In this document: positions 28,712 to 36,829 of the stretch, piece by piece | How the letters are laid out: every line of letters begins with the position of its first letter | Position numbering within the stretch: the stretch's first letter is position 1 | NCBI GenBank assembly: GCA_947494965.1 | Contig: CANLWV010000003.1 | Span: 1 to 64,000 of the forward strand | Direction: 5' to 3' | Length of the DNA stretch: 64,000 bases | DNA from: an uncultured Salinicoccus sp. | Lineage (GTDB): Bacteria; Bacillota; Bacilli; Staphylococcales; Salinicoccaceae | Made by a program: the position numbers and the translations under genes | The notes under the pieces: model-generated | Seen by the model: the letters and a program-made list of their open reading frames with translations, nothing else | Told to the model about the DNA's origin: nothing | The model's database searches: none

Positions 28712-29152
28712 TCAGCCGCTGGCATTCTTACCCAACTTCTTCAGTAAATCAATCAACTGAGCCTTCTCTTCTGCGTCCAGTCCCTTGGACACCTGCTCAA
28801 GACGCTTCGCATGCTCCGGAAAAGTATGTTTCATCAATTCCTGGCCATTTTCCGTCAGGCTGGCATAGGTGATGCGCCGATCGCCACTGTATTGCTCTTT
28901 CCTAACGTATCCTTCTCGTACAAGATTGTTCACGACATACGTAATTGAACTTGAAGAAATCAATACTTTTTCCCCAATATGCTGAATTTGCTGGGGACCT
29001 TTACTATACAACAGTTCAAGAACCGCAAAAGCCGTCGGTTTCAAACCATGCTTCCGCATATCCCTGAAAGCTTCGGTCTGCAAGGCATGGAAAGCGTGGT
29101 GAAGTATAACATATAATTTCAAAGATAGTGCTTGATCATTGGATTCGTCCAT
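28712..29152 (-). CDS. MarR-family transcription regulator
   Basis: 146 residues with the winged helix-turn-helix of MarR proteins: recognition part LISSSSITYVVNNLVREGYVRKEQYSGDRRITYASLTENGQELM (about 63-110), including the DRR wing. The flanking helices form the dimer. It is divergent from the BCCT transporter gene and the space between holds an inverted repeat around the transporter promoter, so it probably represses that gene and itself. No redox cysteines are present, so a small ligand is the likelier signal. Confidence 0.88.
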   Translation of the reverse strand: MDESNDQALSLKLYVILHHAFHALQTEAFRDMRKHGLKPTAFAVLELLYSKGPQQIQHIGEKVLISSSSITYVVNNLVREGYVRKEQYSGDRRITYASLTENGQELMKHTFPEHAKRLEQVSKGLDAEEKAQLIDLLKKLGKNASG

Positions 29153-29230
29153 GGTTCATTTCTCCATTCGAGTTTATATTATCTTCATAACGTTTATTGT
29201 ACTACAAAACATTTTAGGGATTGAAAATGT

Positions 29231-29273
29231 GTTACACTGCTTGCATATGCATTACGCATGTATATAGTGTAAC
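29231..29273. promoter_or_regulatory. BCCT promoter bracketed by an inverted repeat (candidate MarR operator)
   Basis: GTTACAC (29231-29237) and GTGTAAC (29267-29273) are perfect inverted copies 29 bases apart. Between them lies a plus-strand promoter, -35 TTGCAT (29241-29246), 16 nt, -10 TATAGT (29263-29268). A second, smaller dyad ATGC-ATTAC-GCAT sits in the spacer. The arrangement suits repression by the divergent MarR protein. Confidence 0.55.
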
Positions 29274-29299
29274 AATTTAATGACAAGGAGGAAAACAAA

Positions 29300-30892
29300 A
29301 TGTCGAACAAACCAAAACTCACTGGATGGAGGGCGATTGATTGGAAAATATTTCTACCTTCTGTTTTCCTGATCATTGCAATAAGCATACCCTTCTCATT
29401 CTATGAGTCACAGTCTCTAAAAATACTCAACGGGATTTTCGATCAGATTATAGCTTCGTTCGGATGGGGATATATCTGGTATGCGACCATTCTACTTGGA
29501 ATTGGCCTTTATCTCTCCTTTTCAAAATACGGACAGGTCGTGCTGGGGGACCCTAGTGAGAAACCACGGTTTTCATTATTATCCTACGCTTCGATATTGA
29601 TTGCAATGGGACTCGGTTCCACCATAATGAGAACTGGTATGATACAGTGGGCCGAAGTTGCAAACAATCCCCCTTTCGGTATAGAAGCTGGCTCCAACGA
29701 AGCCCTATTATGGGGTAACGCCTATGCGATGTACATGTGGAGCTTCCAGATCTTCTCCATATTCGTCATGACTGCTCCTGCAGTCGCTTATGTCATCCAC
29801 GTAAAGAAACGGCCGATGATGCGCATCTCAGAAGCGACACGCGTCATTTTCGGAGATAAATTCACTGATGGCATCGGCGGTATACTTATTGATATACTCT
29901 TCCTTGTCAGCATCCTTTCAGGTGCTGCCGTCACGTTGGGGTTAGGCACACCGATCATCACCTCCAACCTGGCTGCCCTTCTTGATATGGAAGTGACATT
30001 CACTATGACCATGATCGTCACCCTCATCTGGGTATCATTGTTCTCGCTCAGTGCATACCTCGGCATCGAGAAAGGCATCAAGCGGTTGAGCTTGGCGAAC
30101 ATGTACCTTGCAGCCTTGCTTGCAATTTTCATATTGATCGTCGGACCAGGCGTCTTCATCTTTGATTATTTTACGGACACGGTCGGCCATCTGCTAAACA
30201 ACTATTTCACCTATTCTCTATTTACGGATTCGTTGGCCGTGGAACAATCTGCACATATGCGTGACCACATGATATTCTGGATTGCATACAGTTCTACTTG
30301 GGCGATGCTCCACAGTGTCTTTGCCGCCAAAATATCCAAGGGAAGAACGATAAAGGAAATGATACTGACTTATCTTCTTGCACCGACATTGCTGTCTTGG
30401 ATTGCTACAGGCGTGCTGGGAGGCATCGGAGTCTACAGCCAACTGAATGGAGAACTCGATGTGTTGGCATTGGCAAGCGAACAGGAAGCGGTTCAGATAA
30501 TACCAGACATCCTTCAGACATTGCCGCTCTCAAGCATAGTGATGGTCGTCTATATCATCATAGCAATGATTTTCCTTACTACGACACTCGACTCTACAAC
30601 GTTTACAATTGCTGCCTATACAAGCAAGAATGACATGAGTAAACAGGATCCGTCGAAATTCTTGAGGATATTTGTTGCTCTCGTCATCACAGGATTGGCT
30701 CTTGTGCTCATGCAGATCGGAGGTCTCGGCCCACTTGAAATTGTGTCCGGTTTGATGGGATTACCAATCATTTTCCTACAGTTCCTGACAGTCTATGCTG
30801 TAATAAAGATGATTGATAAGGACGAGGCCTGGAAATACAATACAAAAGCAGCCGCGAAAAAGCAGAAGAATGCCTCAAGTGATTCATACTAG
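29300..30892 (+). CDS. BCCT-family transporter with atypical substrate site
   Basis: 530 residues with twelve helices, normal for betaine/carnitine/choline carriers. It keeps the general fold, the PPFG segment (NNPPFGIEAGS), and the cytoplasmic KISKGRTIKEM loop after helix 8. The tryptophan box is altered: the usual GxGxxFWGVAEP is replaced by GLGSTIMRTGMIQWAEVA and the usual YWAWWISWSPFVG by FWIAYSSTWAMLHSV, so most aromatic residues that cage a trimethylammonium group are missing. It probably carries a different zwitterion or amine rather than glycine betaine. AAGGAGG precedes the ATG. Regulated, it seems, by the divergent MarR protein. The C-terminal tail is short and Lys/Ser-rich. Confidence 0.85.
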   Translation: MSNKPKLTGWRAIDWKIFLPSVFLIIAISIPFSFYESQSLKILNGIFDQIIASFGWGYIWYATILLGIGLYLSFSKYGQVVLGDPSEKPRFSLLSYASILIAMGLGSTIMRTGMIQWAEVANNPPFGIEAGSNEALLWGNAYAMYMWSFQIFSIFVMTAPAVAYVIHVKKRPMMRISEATRVIFGDKFTDGIGGILIDILFLVSILSGAAVTLGLGTPIITSNLAALLDMEVTFTMTMIVTLIWVSLFSLSAYLGIEKGIKRLSLANMYLAALLAIFILIVGPGVFIFDYFTDTVGHLLNNYFTYSLFTDSLAVEQSAHMRDHMIFWIAYSSTWAMLHSVFAAKISKGRTIKEMILTYLLAPTLLSWIATGVLGGIGVYSQLNGELDVLALASEQEAVQIIPDILQTLPLSSIVMVVYIIIAMIFLTTTLDSTTFTIAAYTSKNDMSKQDPSKFLRIFVALVITGLALVLMQIGGLGPLEIVSGLMGLPIIFLQFLTVYAVIKMIDKDEAWKYNTKAAAKKQKNASSDSY

Positions 30893-30953
30893 TAACGTTG
30901 GGCATACTTTAATTTAATGATTCCGCCCCCTCTAGTTTGGTCATTTAGTAAGA

Positions 30954-31002
30954 CAGAAGCACCCTATGGATTGTTTGCACAATACCCATAGGGTGCTTCT
31001 TC
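30954..31002. terminator. Hairpin between the BCCT and dps genes
   Basis: AGAAGCACCCTATGG / CCATAGGGTGCTTCT, a long perfect stem with a loop of about 15 nt between convergent genes. T runs are short on both sides, but the stem is strong enough to end transcription or protect 3' ends. Confidence 0.7.
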
Positions 31003-31024
31003 ATGTTGATTATCCAATTTGTGG

Positions 31025-31492
31025 CTACTGCTTAACCTCTTTGCCCAAGAATGATTTAAGCATCCAATTATTTTTTTCAATATCCGTAGTCATACTGATG
31101 AATGTATCCGCTGTACGGTCATCCCCCGCTTCCTCAGCTACCTTTCTGCCTTCATCAAGCTCCTGGATGATATTGTCATAATCCTGAACAAGCTGTCTGA
31201 CCATCGCATTGGCCTCTATATCATATTCCGCTTCTTTTACAGTCGCCCTCTCAATTGCTTCAGACTGTTTACCGATAGGCTCTCCTCCAATGGCAAGCAG
31301 GCGTTCTGCAAGCTCATCCACATATTCTGCTGCAGTGTCATACAGTTCTTCAAATTTGTCATGTAATGAGAAGAAATTGTTTCCTTTAACATACCAGTGG
31401 TAGTTATGAAGTTTTGTCCATAACACTGTAAAGTTGGCGACCTGTAGGTTAAGTGCTTGTCTTACTTCTTGTTTACGATCTGAATTAGCCAT
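31025..31492 (-). CDS. dps: Dps/MrgA-type iron-storage DNA-protection protein
   Basis: 155 residues, a four-helix ferritin-like protein. The inter-subunit ferroxidase site is visible in LHNYHWYVKGNNFFSLHDKFEELYDTAAEYVDELAERLLAIGG (two His, Asp and Glu at the usual spacing, about residues 27-62). It oxidises Fe(II) with H2O2 and stores iron as a 12-mer, protecting DNA. The 5' region is AT-rich with a loosely PerR-like dyad that I cannot confirm. It sits next to a Crp/Fnr regulator and a metal ATPase, both relevant to metal or oxidative stress. Confidence 0.93.
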   Translation of the reverse strand: MANSDRKQEVRQALNLQVANFTVLWTKLHNYHWYVKGNNFFSLHDKFEELYDTAAEYVDELAERLLAIGGEPIGKQSEAIERATVKEAEYDIEANAMVRQLVQDYDNIIQELDEGRKVAEEAGDDRTADTFISMTTDIEKNNWMLKSFLGKEVKQ

Positions 31493-31557
31493 TAATAATC
31501 ACCTTTCCTGATTGATATCATTATTAAATATACCCTGGTCCACCCTCCATAAACTTC

Positions 31558-32220
31558 TTACAAGATGCTGTAGTCCAACAGATTGTAGGTCTTATGGTCG
31601 ACCCTTTCTAATATCTCGTCCTGTTCCAATTTCTTGAATAGCCGGGTCAGTGTTTCAGGCTGCATACTCAAGTAGGACGCCAGATCCTTTTTCGTCATCG
31701 ACAGCTTCAAACGATCGTTCTCGTCTACATCCGTCCGTATGAATTCAATCAACCGTTCTTCGCTGCTAAGCAATGAAATATTGGTGGCCTGTTGTTCGAC
31801 TTCACTCAAGCGTTCAGAAAACCGTTCTATTATTTTGATTCCAATCTCTGGATACTCCTTAAGGAGCGAATACAATTCTTCCTTTTGAATCTCGCATACT
31901 TTCGACTCTTCTGCTGCTTCAGCATAGGAGTCATGCATTGTCTCCCCGCCAAAAAGAGCCAGTTCACCTGTAAAGTCTCCCGGCAGGAGGACGCGGATCA
32001 ACTGTTCTTTGCCCTCTTCGTTCAGACGATATATACGAATTTTTCCGCGATGAAGGACAAACAGAGCGTTTTCAGGGTCTCCTGCCATGTAAAGATGCTC
32101 CTGCCTTCTGTAAGTTTTTGAATTGACCTGTTTGAATACTTCATCCATTTCCTTGTCGGTAAGATGGTTGAAAATCGGGACTTTCCTGACACACATCTTA
32201 TGATTGGCGTGTTGTTCCAT
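31558..32220 (-). CDS. Crp/Fnr-family transcription regulator
   Basis: 220 residues: an N-terminal cyclic-nucleotide-binding-like barrel (about 15-125, with LPGDFTGELALFGG), a dimer helix, and a C-terminal helix-turn-helix with LSMTKKDLASYLSMQPETLTRLFKKLEQDEIL. The N-terminal Fe-S cysteine cluster of true Fnr is missing (only one Cys near position 10), and the cAMP-contact Arg-Ser pair is absent, so its ligand is unknown. It starts 13 bases after the P-type ATPase stop, so the two are one operon and the regulator probably controls the pump. Confidence 0.85.
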   Translation of the reverse strand: MEQHANHKMCVRKVPIFNHLTDKEMDEVFKQVNSKTYRRQEHLYMAGDPENALFVLHRGKIRIYRLNEEGKEQLIRVLLPGDFTGELALFGGETMHDSYAEAAEESKVCEIQKEELYSLLKEYPEIGIKIIERFSERLSEVEQQATNISLLSSEERLIEFIRTDVDENDRLKLSMTKKDLASYLSMQPETLTRLFKKLEQDEILERVDHKTYNLLDYSIL

Positions 32221-32233
32221 TACATAATGCCTC

Positions 32234-34138
32234 CTAACCCATGCTCTCTTTCATTTGTACGACCTTCAGGCTTGGTTCCCTCAACTTTCTCAGACGCATC
32301 GCATTCAGTATGACAAGCAGTATGCTGACTTCATGTATGAGCATACCAGAAGCGAGATGGATATATCCATAAAGCACTCCGCCAAGCAGCAATGCTACCG
32401 TCAGCAACGCAATCGCTGTGTTTTGGAGCATGACCCTATAAGTTGCTTTTGATATTGTAAATCCGTGAGCCAACTGTTCCATCCTTGACCCCATCAATAC
32501 CACATCCGCTGTCTCCATTGCGATATCCGTACCGCCATGTCCCATGGCGATTCCAACATCTGCAAACGCCAAAGCTGGTGCATCATTGATGCCATCACCG
32601 ACCATCATCACTCGTCTTCCCGCTTCTTTTTCCCTCTCTATATACCTCATTTTATCATCGGGCATCAATTCTGCATGATATTCATCCAAGCCGAGTATAC
32701 CGCTTACCTTTTCAGCTGAATATACGTTGTCACCCGTCAACATGACCAACTTCCCGACCCCTTTATTGCGCAAAGCTGTGATTGTTTCAAAAGCATCTTC
32801 CCTGATTTGGTCCATAATGGATATGATCCCGACGACTTCACCATTCTTTGCTGCAAATATCGCTGTATTACCCATCTTTTGTTGCTTGATGTAGTCTTCT
32901 TTAGCTCTCAGTCCCACATTTACCCCATAATCCTCCATCAGTTGGAGGTTGCCGATGACAAAATTATCTCCGCGATATTTCCCGGTGACCCCTCTGCCCT
33001 TCCATGCTTCTGCATCAGTTACATTTTCCATGTCCACGCTCAGTGAACGTCTTTTCGCCTCTTTGACGATTGTCTGTCCAAGATGATGCTCACTGACCAT
33101 TTCAATATTCGCAACCTGTTCGAGGAGCTTGTTCCGATCCGTACCATCAAATACCATGATATCTGATACCGAAGGCCGTCCTTCCGTCAAAGTGCCTGTC
33201 TTATCAAAGATTACTGTGTCGATTCTTGCAAAATTATCTATAATTTCGCCACCCTTGATGAGTGCACCATTTTTAGCACCATTGCCTATCCCTGCAACGT
33301 AGGCCACCGGGGCTCCGATGATCAATGCGCCCGGACAGGCGATGACCAAAAAGGTGATGGCGAGATGCAGGTTTCGTGTGAGCATGAAAACCAACACTGC
33401 GAGTACTACGATTGCTGGCGTGTAGTACTGGGCAAACTTATTCAGGAACTTCTCCGTGCCACTCTTACTTTCCTGGGCTTCCTCCACCAGCTCGATGATT
33501 TTAGAGAATGTTGTATCTTCACCGACCTTAGTTGCCGTCAACTCAATATAACCTTCATCCAGAACACTGCCACTGAATACTTCAGCATCTTCATTCTTGA
33601 ACCTTAGATTTGATTCCCCGGTGATGGCAGACTCATTGATGTGTGCCTGGCCAGTTGATATGATGCCGTCGACTGGAATTTTACCTCCCGGTCTGACGAT
33701 TACTTTCTCCCCTTCCTCCACCTCATCGACATCAACTTCCTGTTCCTCTCCGTCCCTTGACACAGTTGCCGTTGCAGGTGCCATATCTACAAGTGTCTGA
33801 ATTGAATCCCTTGTTTTATTCAGAGTCCTTTTTTCCAAGTATGCGCCAAACAGGAACAAGAAAGTTACAATTGCCGCTTCAGTATATTCCTGTATCAGCA
33901 TGGCCCCAATGACTGCAATGGTGATGAGGAGTTCTATGCTGAAACTTTTCATCCTCAGTGTCATCCATGCTTTGTTGACGATTGGACCGATTGCTGCAAT
34001 CGTTGCAGCAATGAATGTCATGTTCATTATTTCGCCATACCCCGCCACCCTGAATATTACTCCCACTATGATCAGTGCCGCAGAAATATACATCATCTGG
34101 TTCAAATGCTTATTTAGCCACCTCGTCATAATTGCCAC
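32234..34138 (-). CDS. P1B-type heavy-metal ATPase with CPG motif
   Basis: 634 residues. Eight helices, phosphorylation site DKTGTLTEG, MLTGDN and GDGINDAPALA identify a P1B metal pump. Three features stand out: there is no N-terminal metal-binding (HMA) domain; the intramembrane metal motif, usually CPC, CPH or SPC, is ACPGALIIGAPV; and the conserved His-Pro of the nucleotide domain (SEHPL) reads SEHHLGQ. CPG-type pumps are a little-studied group whose metal is not settled, so naming it for Cd, Zn or Cu would be a guess. In operon with the Crp/Fnr regulator; Dps is the next gene. Confidence 0.88.
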   Translation of the reverse strand: MAIMTRWLNKHLNQMMYISAALIIVGVIFRVAGYGEIMNMTFIAATIAAIGPIVNKAWMTLRMKSFSIELLITIAVIGAMLIQEYTEAAIVTFLFLFGAYLEKRTLNKTRDSIQTLVDMAPATATVSRDGEEQEVDVDEVEEGEKVIVRPGGKIPVDGIISTGQAHINESAITGESNLRFKNEDAEVFSGSVLDEGYIELTATKVGEDTTFSKIIELVEEAQESKSGTEKFLNKFAQYYTPAIVVLAVLVFMLTRNLHLAITFLVIACPGALIIGAPVAYVAGIGNGAKNGALIKGGEIIDNFARIDTVIFDKTGTLTEGRPSVSDIMVFDGTDRNKLLEQVANIEMVSEHHLGQTIVKEAKRRSLSVDMENVTDAEAWKGRGVTGKYRGDNFVIGNLQLMEDYGVNVGLRAKEDYIKQQKMGNTAIFAAKNGEVVGIISIMDQIREDAFETITALRNKGVGKLVMLTGDNVYSAEKVSGILGLDEYHAELMPDDKMRYIEREKEAGRRVMMVGDGINDAPALAFADVGIAMGHGGTDIAMETADVVLMGSRMEQLAHGFTISKATYRVMLQNTAIALLTVALLLGGVLYGYIHLASGMLIHEVSILLVILNAMRLRKLREPSLKVVQMKESMG

Positions 34139-34234
34139 CTCTTCTGTTTTATTTTTAAATGCCGGCGCTTTGCTTAATTCTTATTATAGGCTCTGCCGGC
34201 TGATTAAAAATTGATGGCCATCAATATTCGAGAC

Positions 34235-34268
34235 AAAAAAGAACTGCAGGTTTTCACCTGCAGTTCTT
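34235..34268 (-). terminator. Terminator of the Cof-type phosphatase gene
   Basis: Perfect stem AAGAACTGCAGG / CCTGCAGTTCTT with loop TTTTCA, followed on the minus strand by TTTTG. Confidence 0.88.
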
Positions 34269-35051
34269 CTACTCTATAAGGCCAACCAGTTTCAGCCCGT
34301 GGAGGAGTCCGTCCTCATCCACATCCTTAGTGACATACTTGGCATACGATTTAACTTCGTCGGCCGCATTGCCCATCGCCACACTATGATGGACGGCGCT
34401 CAACATTTCCAGATCATTCGGACCATCTCCGAATGCATACTGATTCTCTTCGGGAATCCCCAATTGAGTGGTTATTTTTTCGATGCCGAGCGCTTTTGAC
34501 CCGCCCTTCGGCAAGACATCAATGCTGACTGGATGCCATCTGATGAAGTCGAATGCAACATGCTTTTCTTCATACTGTGCATCCTCCCCCTCCGGGCAGA
34601 AGAGCAGCGTCTGATAAAGTGCTCGTGTCTCATGATATGTGGGATCATGACCAGGCATCATCCCGAGCTTCAGGGTCGAAATGCCTTCTGTGATATATTC
34701 ATGTTCAGGCACGTTCGACATCATGTCTTCTTCATCCAAATAGACGACCGGATGGTCATTGCTGAGTGCGTCTTCCGTCAGAGCTTCCAACGCTTTTGAG
34801 TCGAGGGGGTTTCTATATATGGTCTGCCCCTCGAGGACAACATATTGACCATTGAAGCTGACATATGTATCGATGCCGAGTGTCTCCCTCAATTCCTTGA
34901 ACATGAATGGTGCACGCCCTGTAGCGATTGCGACGATATGACCCGCTTCCTTCAATTCTGCGATTGCCTGCCTGGCTAAAGGCGGCAGATTTTTATCATG
35001 ATCCAACAAGGTTCCGTCAATATCAAAGAAAATAATGCTTTTATCCTTCAT
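34269..35051 (-). CDS. Cof-type HAD phosphatase
   Basis: 260 residues from the ATG at 35051, which has GAGGTG upstream. HAD motif I FFDIDGTLLDHD, motif II ATGRAPF, Lys in the GGSKALGIEKI helix (motif III) and motif IV FGDGPNDLEML. The C2 cap is of the Cof/YkrA type. These enzymes remove phosphate from sugar phosphates, flavin precursors or PLP; the substrate cannot be told from sequence. Single gene with own terminator. Confidence 0.88.
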   Translation of the reverse strand: MKDKSIIFFDIDGTLLDHDKNLPPLARQAIAELKEAGHIVAIATGRAPFMFKELRETLGIDTYVSFNGQYVVLEGQTIYRNPLDSKALEALTEDALSNDHPVVYLDEEDMMSNVPEHEYITEGISTLKLGMMPGHDPTYHETRALYQTLLFCPEGEDAQYEEKHVAFDFIRWHPVSIDVLPKGGSKALGIEKITTQLGIPEENQYAFGDGPNDLEMLSAVHHSVAMGNAADEVKSYAKYVTKDVDEDGLLHGLKLVGLIE

Positions 35052-35187
35052 TCCCTTGCACCTCATCCATTATTTACATTACAAGCACAACCATCATACC
35101 TTATGAAAAGCCTTTCATGTCAAAGGAAGTGACTTATTGAGGAGGTTACACTAGAGCTTCATACATGAATCATCGAACCGGCGATGC

Positions 35188-35601
35188 TCACTTGACGATC
35201 ATCACTGGGATCTCTGCCCGTTTAGCTACTTTATGACTGACGCTCCCGAGCACCATTTCCTGAAATCTGCTCAGCCCCCTGCTGCCGATGACTACAAGCT
35301 CATAATTCTCCAATTCGGCTTCTTTAATGATTTCTTTAGCGGGCAGACCACGGCGTGTCAAATATTTATGCCCCACATTCTCCCTGTCGAAGAATGCAAT
35401 GATGGAAGACACTTCATCTTTCTTTTTTTTATTCCATGCGCGTTCATTCGTCGACCTTACTATGTCCCCCTGGTTATCATCAGGATCCATCACATGGAGG
35501 AGGGTGATCTGGGTTTTATCATCTGAAAGATGAAGCGCTTCTTCTGCCGCTCTGCGACTATTCTCGGAGCCATCTACCGCCAACAACACTTCTTTATACA
35601 T
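35188..35601 (-). CDS. Universal stress protein (UspA family)
   Basis: 137 residues, one Usp domain. N terminus YKEVLLAVDGSENSRRAAEEAL and the ATP-binding loop VIGSRGLSRFQEMVLGSVSHKVAKRAEIPVMIVK, which fits the G-x2-G-x9-G-S motif, so it probably binds ATP. Usp proteins help survival in stationary phase, starvation or osmotic stress. It stands alone, about 140 bases from the phosphatase gene. Confidence 0.92.
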   Translation of the reverse strand: MYKEVLLAVDGSENSRRAAEEALHLSDDKTQITLLHVMDPDDNQGDIVRSTNERAWNKKKKDEVSSIIAFFDRENVGHKYLTRRGLPAKEIIKEAELENYELVVIGSRGLSRFQEMVLGSVSHKVAKRAEIPVMIVK

Positions 35602-35849
35602 CCAGTCATCCTTTCTGGGTTAGAAATATTTGGGCACTGATTAGACGATGCAATCATTCACCAGTTTCATTGCCATTTCCATCAAAAGCCATAAGCGCTT
35701 GATATATGGCGCACGACTTACATGAAAAGATTTACAAAACCCGCCTCGCTGAATATGTCGTGCAATTGCAGAAACCTAAATAATTTACATTTTAATTCCT
35801 TGATTCAATCCGTCCCCGTATAATGGAGCAAAAAAGAGAGGTTGAAACT
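35602..35849. other. Intergenic region between uspA-like and dehydratase genes
   Basis: About 250 bases shared by two divergent genes. AT-rich; I see no gene, RNA family or strong dyad here. Promoters for both neighbours must lie in it, but none is clear enough to place. Confidence 0.5.
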
Positions 35850-36800
35850 ATGGTCACACTTCAAATGATTGATGATGCAACAAAAAGAATACAAGGGCAT
35901 ATAACTGAAACGCCCCTCATCAGAGCGTGGGCACTTGATGAAGCTTTAGGATGCCGAGTCTATTTGAAGCTGGAAAATATGCAGATTACAGGGTCCTTCA
36001 AATTCCGCGGAGCCATGAACAAAATATTGAAGATGTCTTCCAGGGATAAGGAAAAAGGTATCATTACCGCATCATCCGGCAATCATGGGAAGGCAGTGGC
36101 ATATGCTGCAAAATCTCTAGGCATAAAAGCCACTGTGGTTGTTCCGGATACCGCATCGCCATTCAAGATTCGCTCCATTGAACAGTATGGTGCAGATATT
36201 ATCAGATGCAATGTCTCAGAACGCTTCACCATCAGTGAGGCACTAGCTGAAAAACATGGTTACACACTGCTTCACCCTTATGATGATGCCGATATTATGG
36301 CAGGTCAGGGAACCATTGGTTCTGAAATTATAAATGCATTGCCGAACATCGACAAAATAATAGTGCCGACCAGCGGGGGTGGTCTGCTTGGAGGCATCCT
36401 TTCAGCTGTCAAACCGATTATGGAAGACATCAAGGTGTATGGAGCCGAGCCTGCCTCCGTACCGCGCTACACCATAAGCCTAAAAGCAGGTCAGAGAAGA
36501 GAGGTTGATGATCAGCATACCCTTGCAGATGCACTCGTCACCAATCAGCCAGGCATTGAAAATTTCCCGGTTATCCAGAAACATGCCGATGGTATACTCA
36601 ATGTCCAGGAGGAAATGCTGCTGCCGGCTACAAGATTAATGCTGATGGAAGGTAAGATCTTTGCAGAACCTTCGGGCTGCATCGGGATTGCCGCCATACT
36701 CTCGAAGCAGCTCAAAGTGAATGCTACTGATGATGTATGCTTCGTCATTTCTGGCGGAAATGCCGGTGATGCTTTGCTCAAGCAACTGGAAATCCTCTGA
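35850..36800 (+). CDS. Threonine/serine dehydratase-like PLP enzyme
   Basis: 316 residues from the ATG at 35850, eight bases after GAGAGG; an earlier ATG at 35823 has no ribosome site. Fold-type II PLP enzyme: ITGSFKFRGAMN with the Schiff-base Lys (about residue 51), SSGNHGKAVAYAA, the phosphate-binding loop PTSGGGLLGG and a C-terminal SGGNAG. It lacks the ACT regulatory domain of biosynthetic IlvA, so it is a catabolic (TdcB-like) threonine dehydratase, serine racemase or the EutB-type enzyme of ectoine breakdown. No other ectoine genes are present, which leaves the first two. Transcribed alone. Confidence 0.85.
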   Translation: MVTLQMIDDATKRIQGHITETPLIRAWALDEALGCRVYLKLENMQITGSFKFRGAMNKILKMSSRDKEKGIITASSGNHGKAVAYAAKSLGIKATVVVPDTASPFKIRSIEQYGADIIRCNVSERFTISEALAEKHGYTLLHPYDDADIMAGQGTIGSEIINALPNIDKIIVPTSGGGLLGGILSAVKPIMEDIKVYGAEPASVPRYTISLKAGQRREVDDQHTLADALVTNQPGIENFPVIQKHADGILNVQEEMLLPATRLMLMEGKIFAEPSGCIGIAAILSKQLKVNATDDVCFVISGGNAGDALLKQLEIL

Positions 36801-36829
36801 ACCTAAAAATAAATATACAGTCAAAACAA

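Noticed and set aside
31493..31557. PerR/Fur box upstream of dps
   Set aside because: The AT-rich dyad around TTTAATAATGATATCA is too far from the TTATAATNATTATAA consensus to call.
35850..36800. EutB of ectoine/hydroxyectoine degradation
   Set aside because: Similar fold, but none of doeA, doeB, eutC or an ectoine transporter is nearby; generic Thr/Ser dehydratase is safer.
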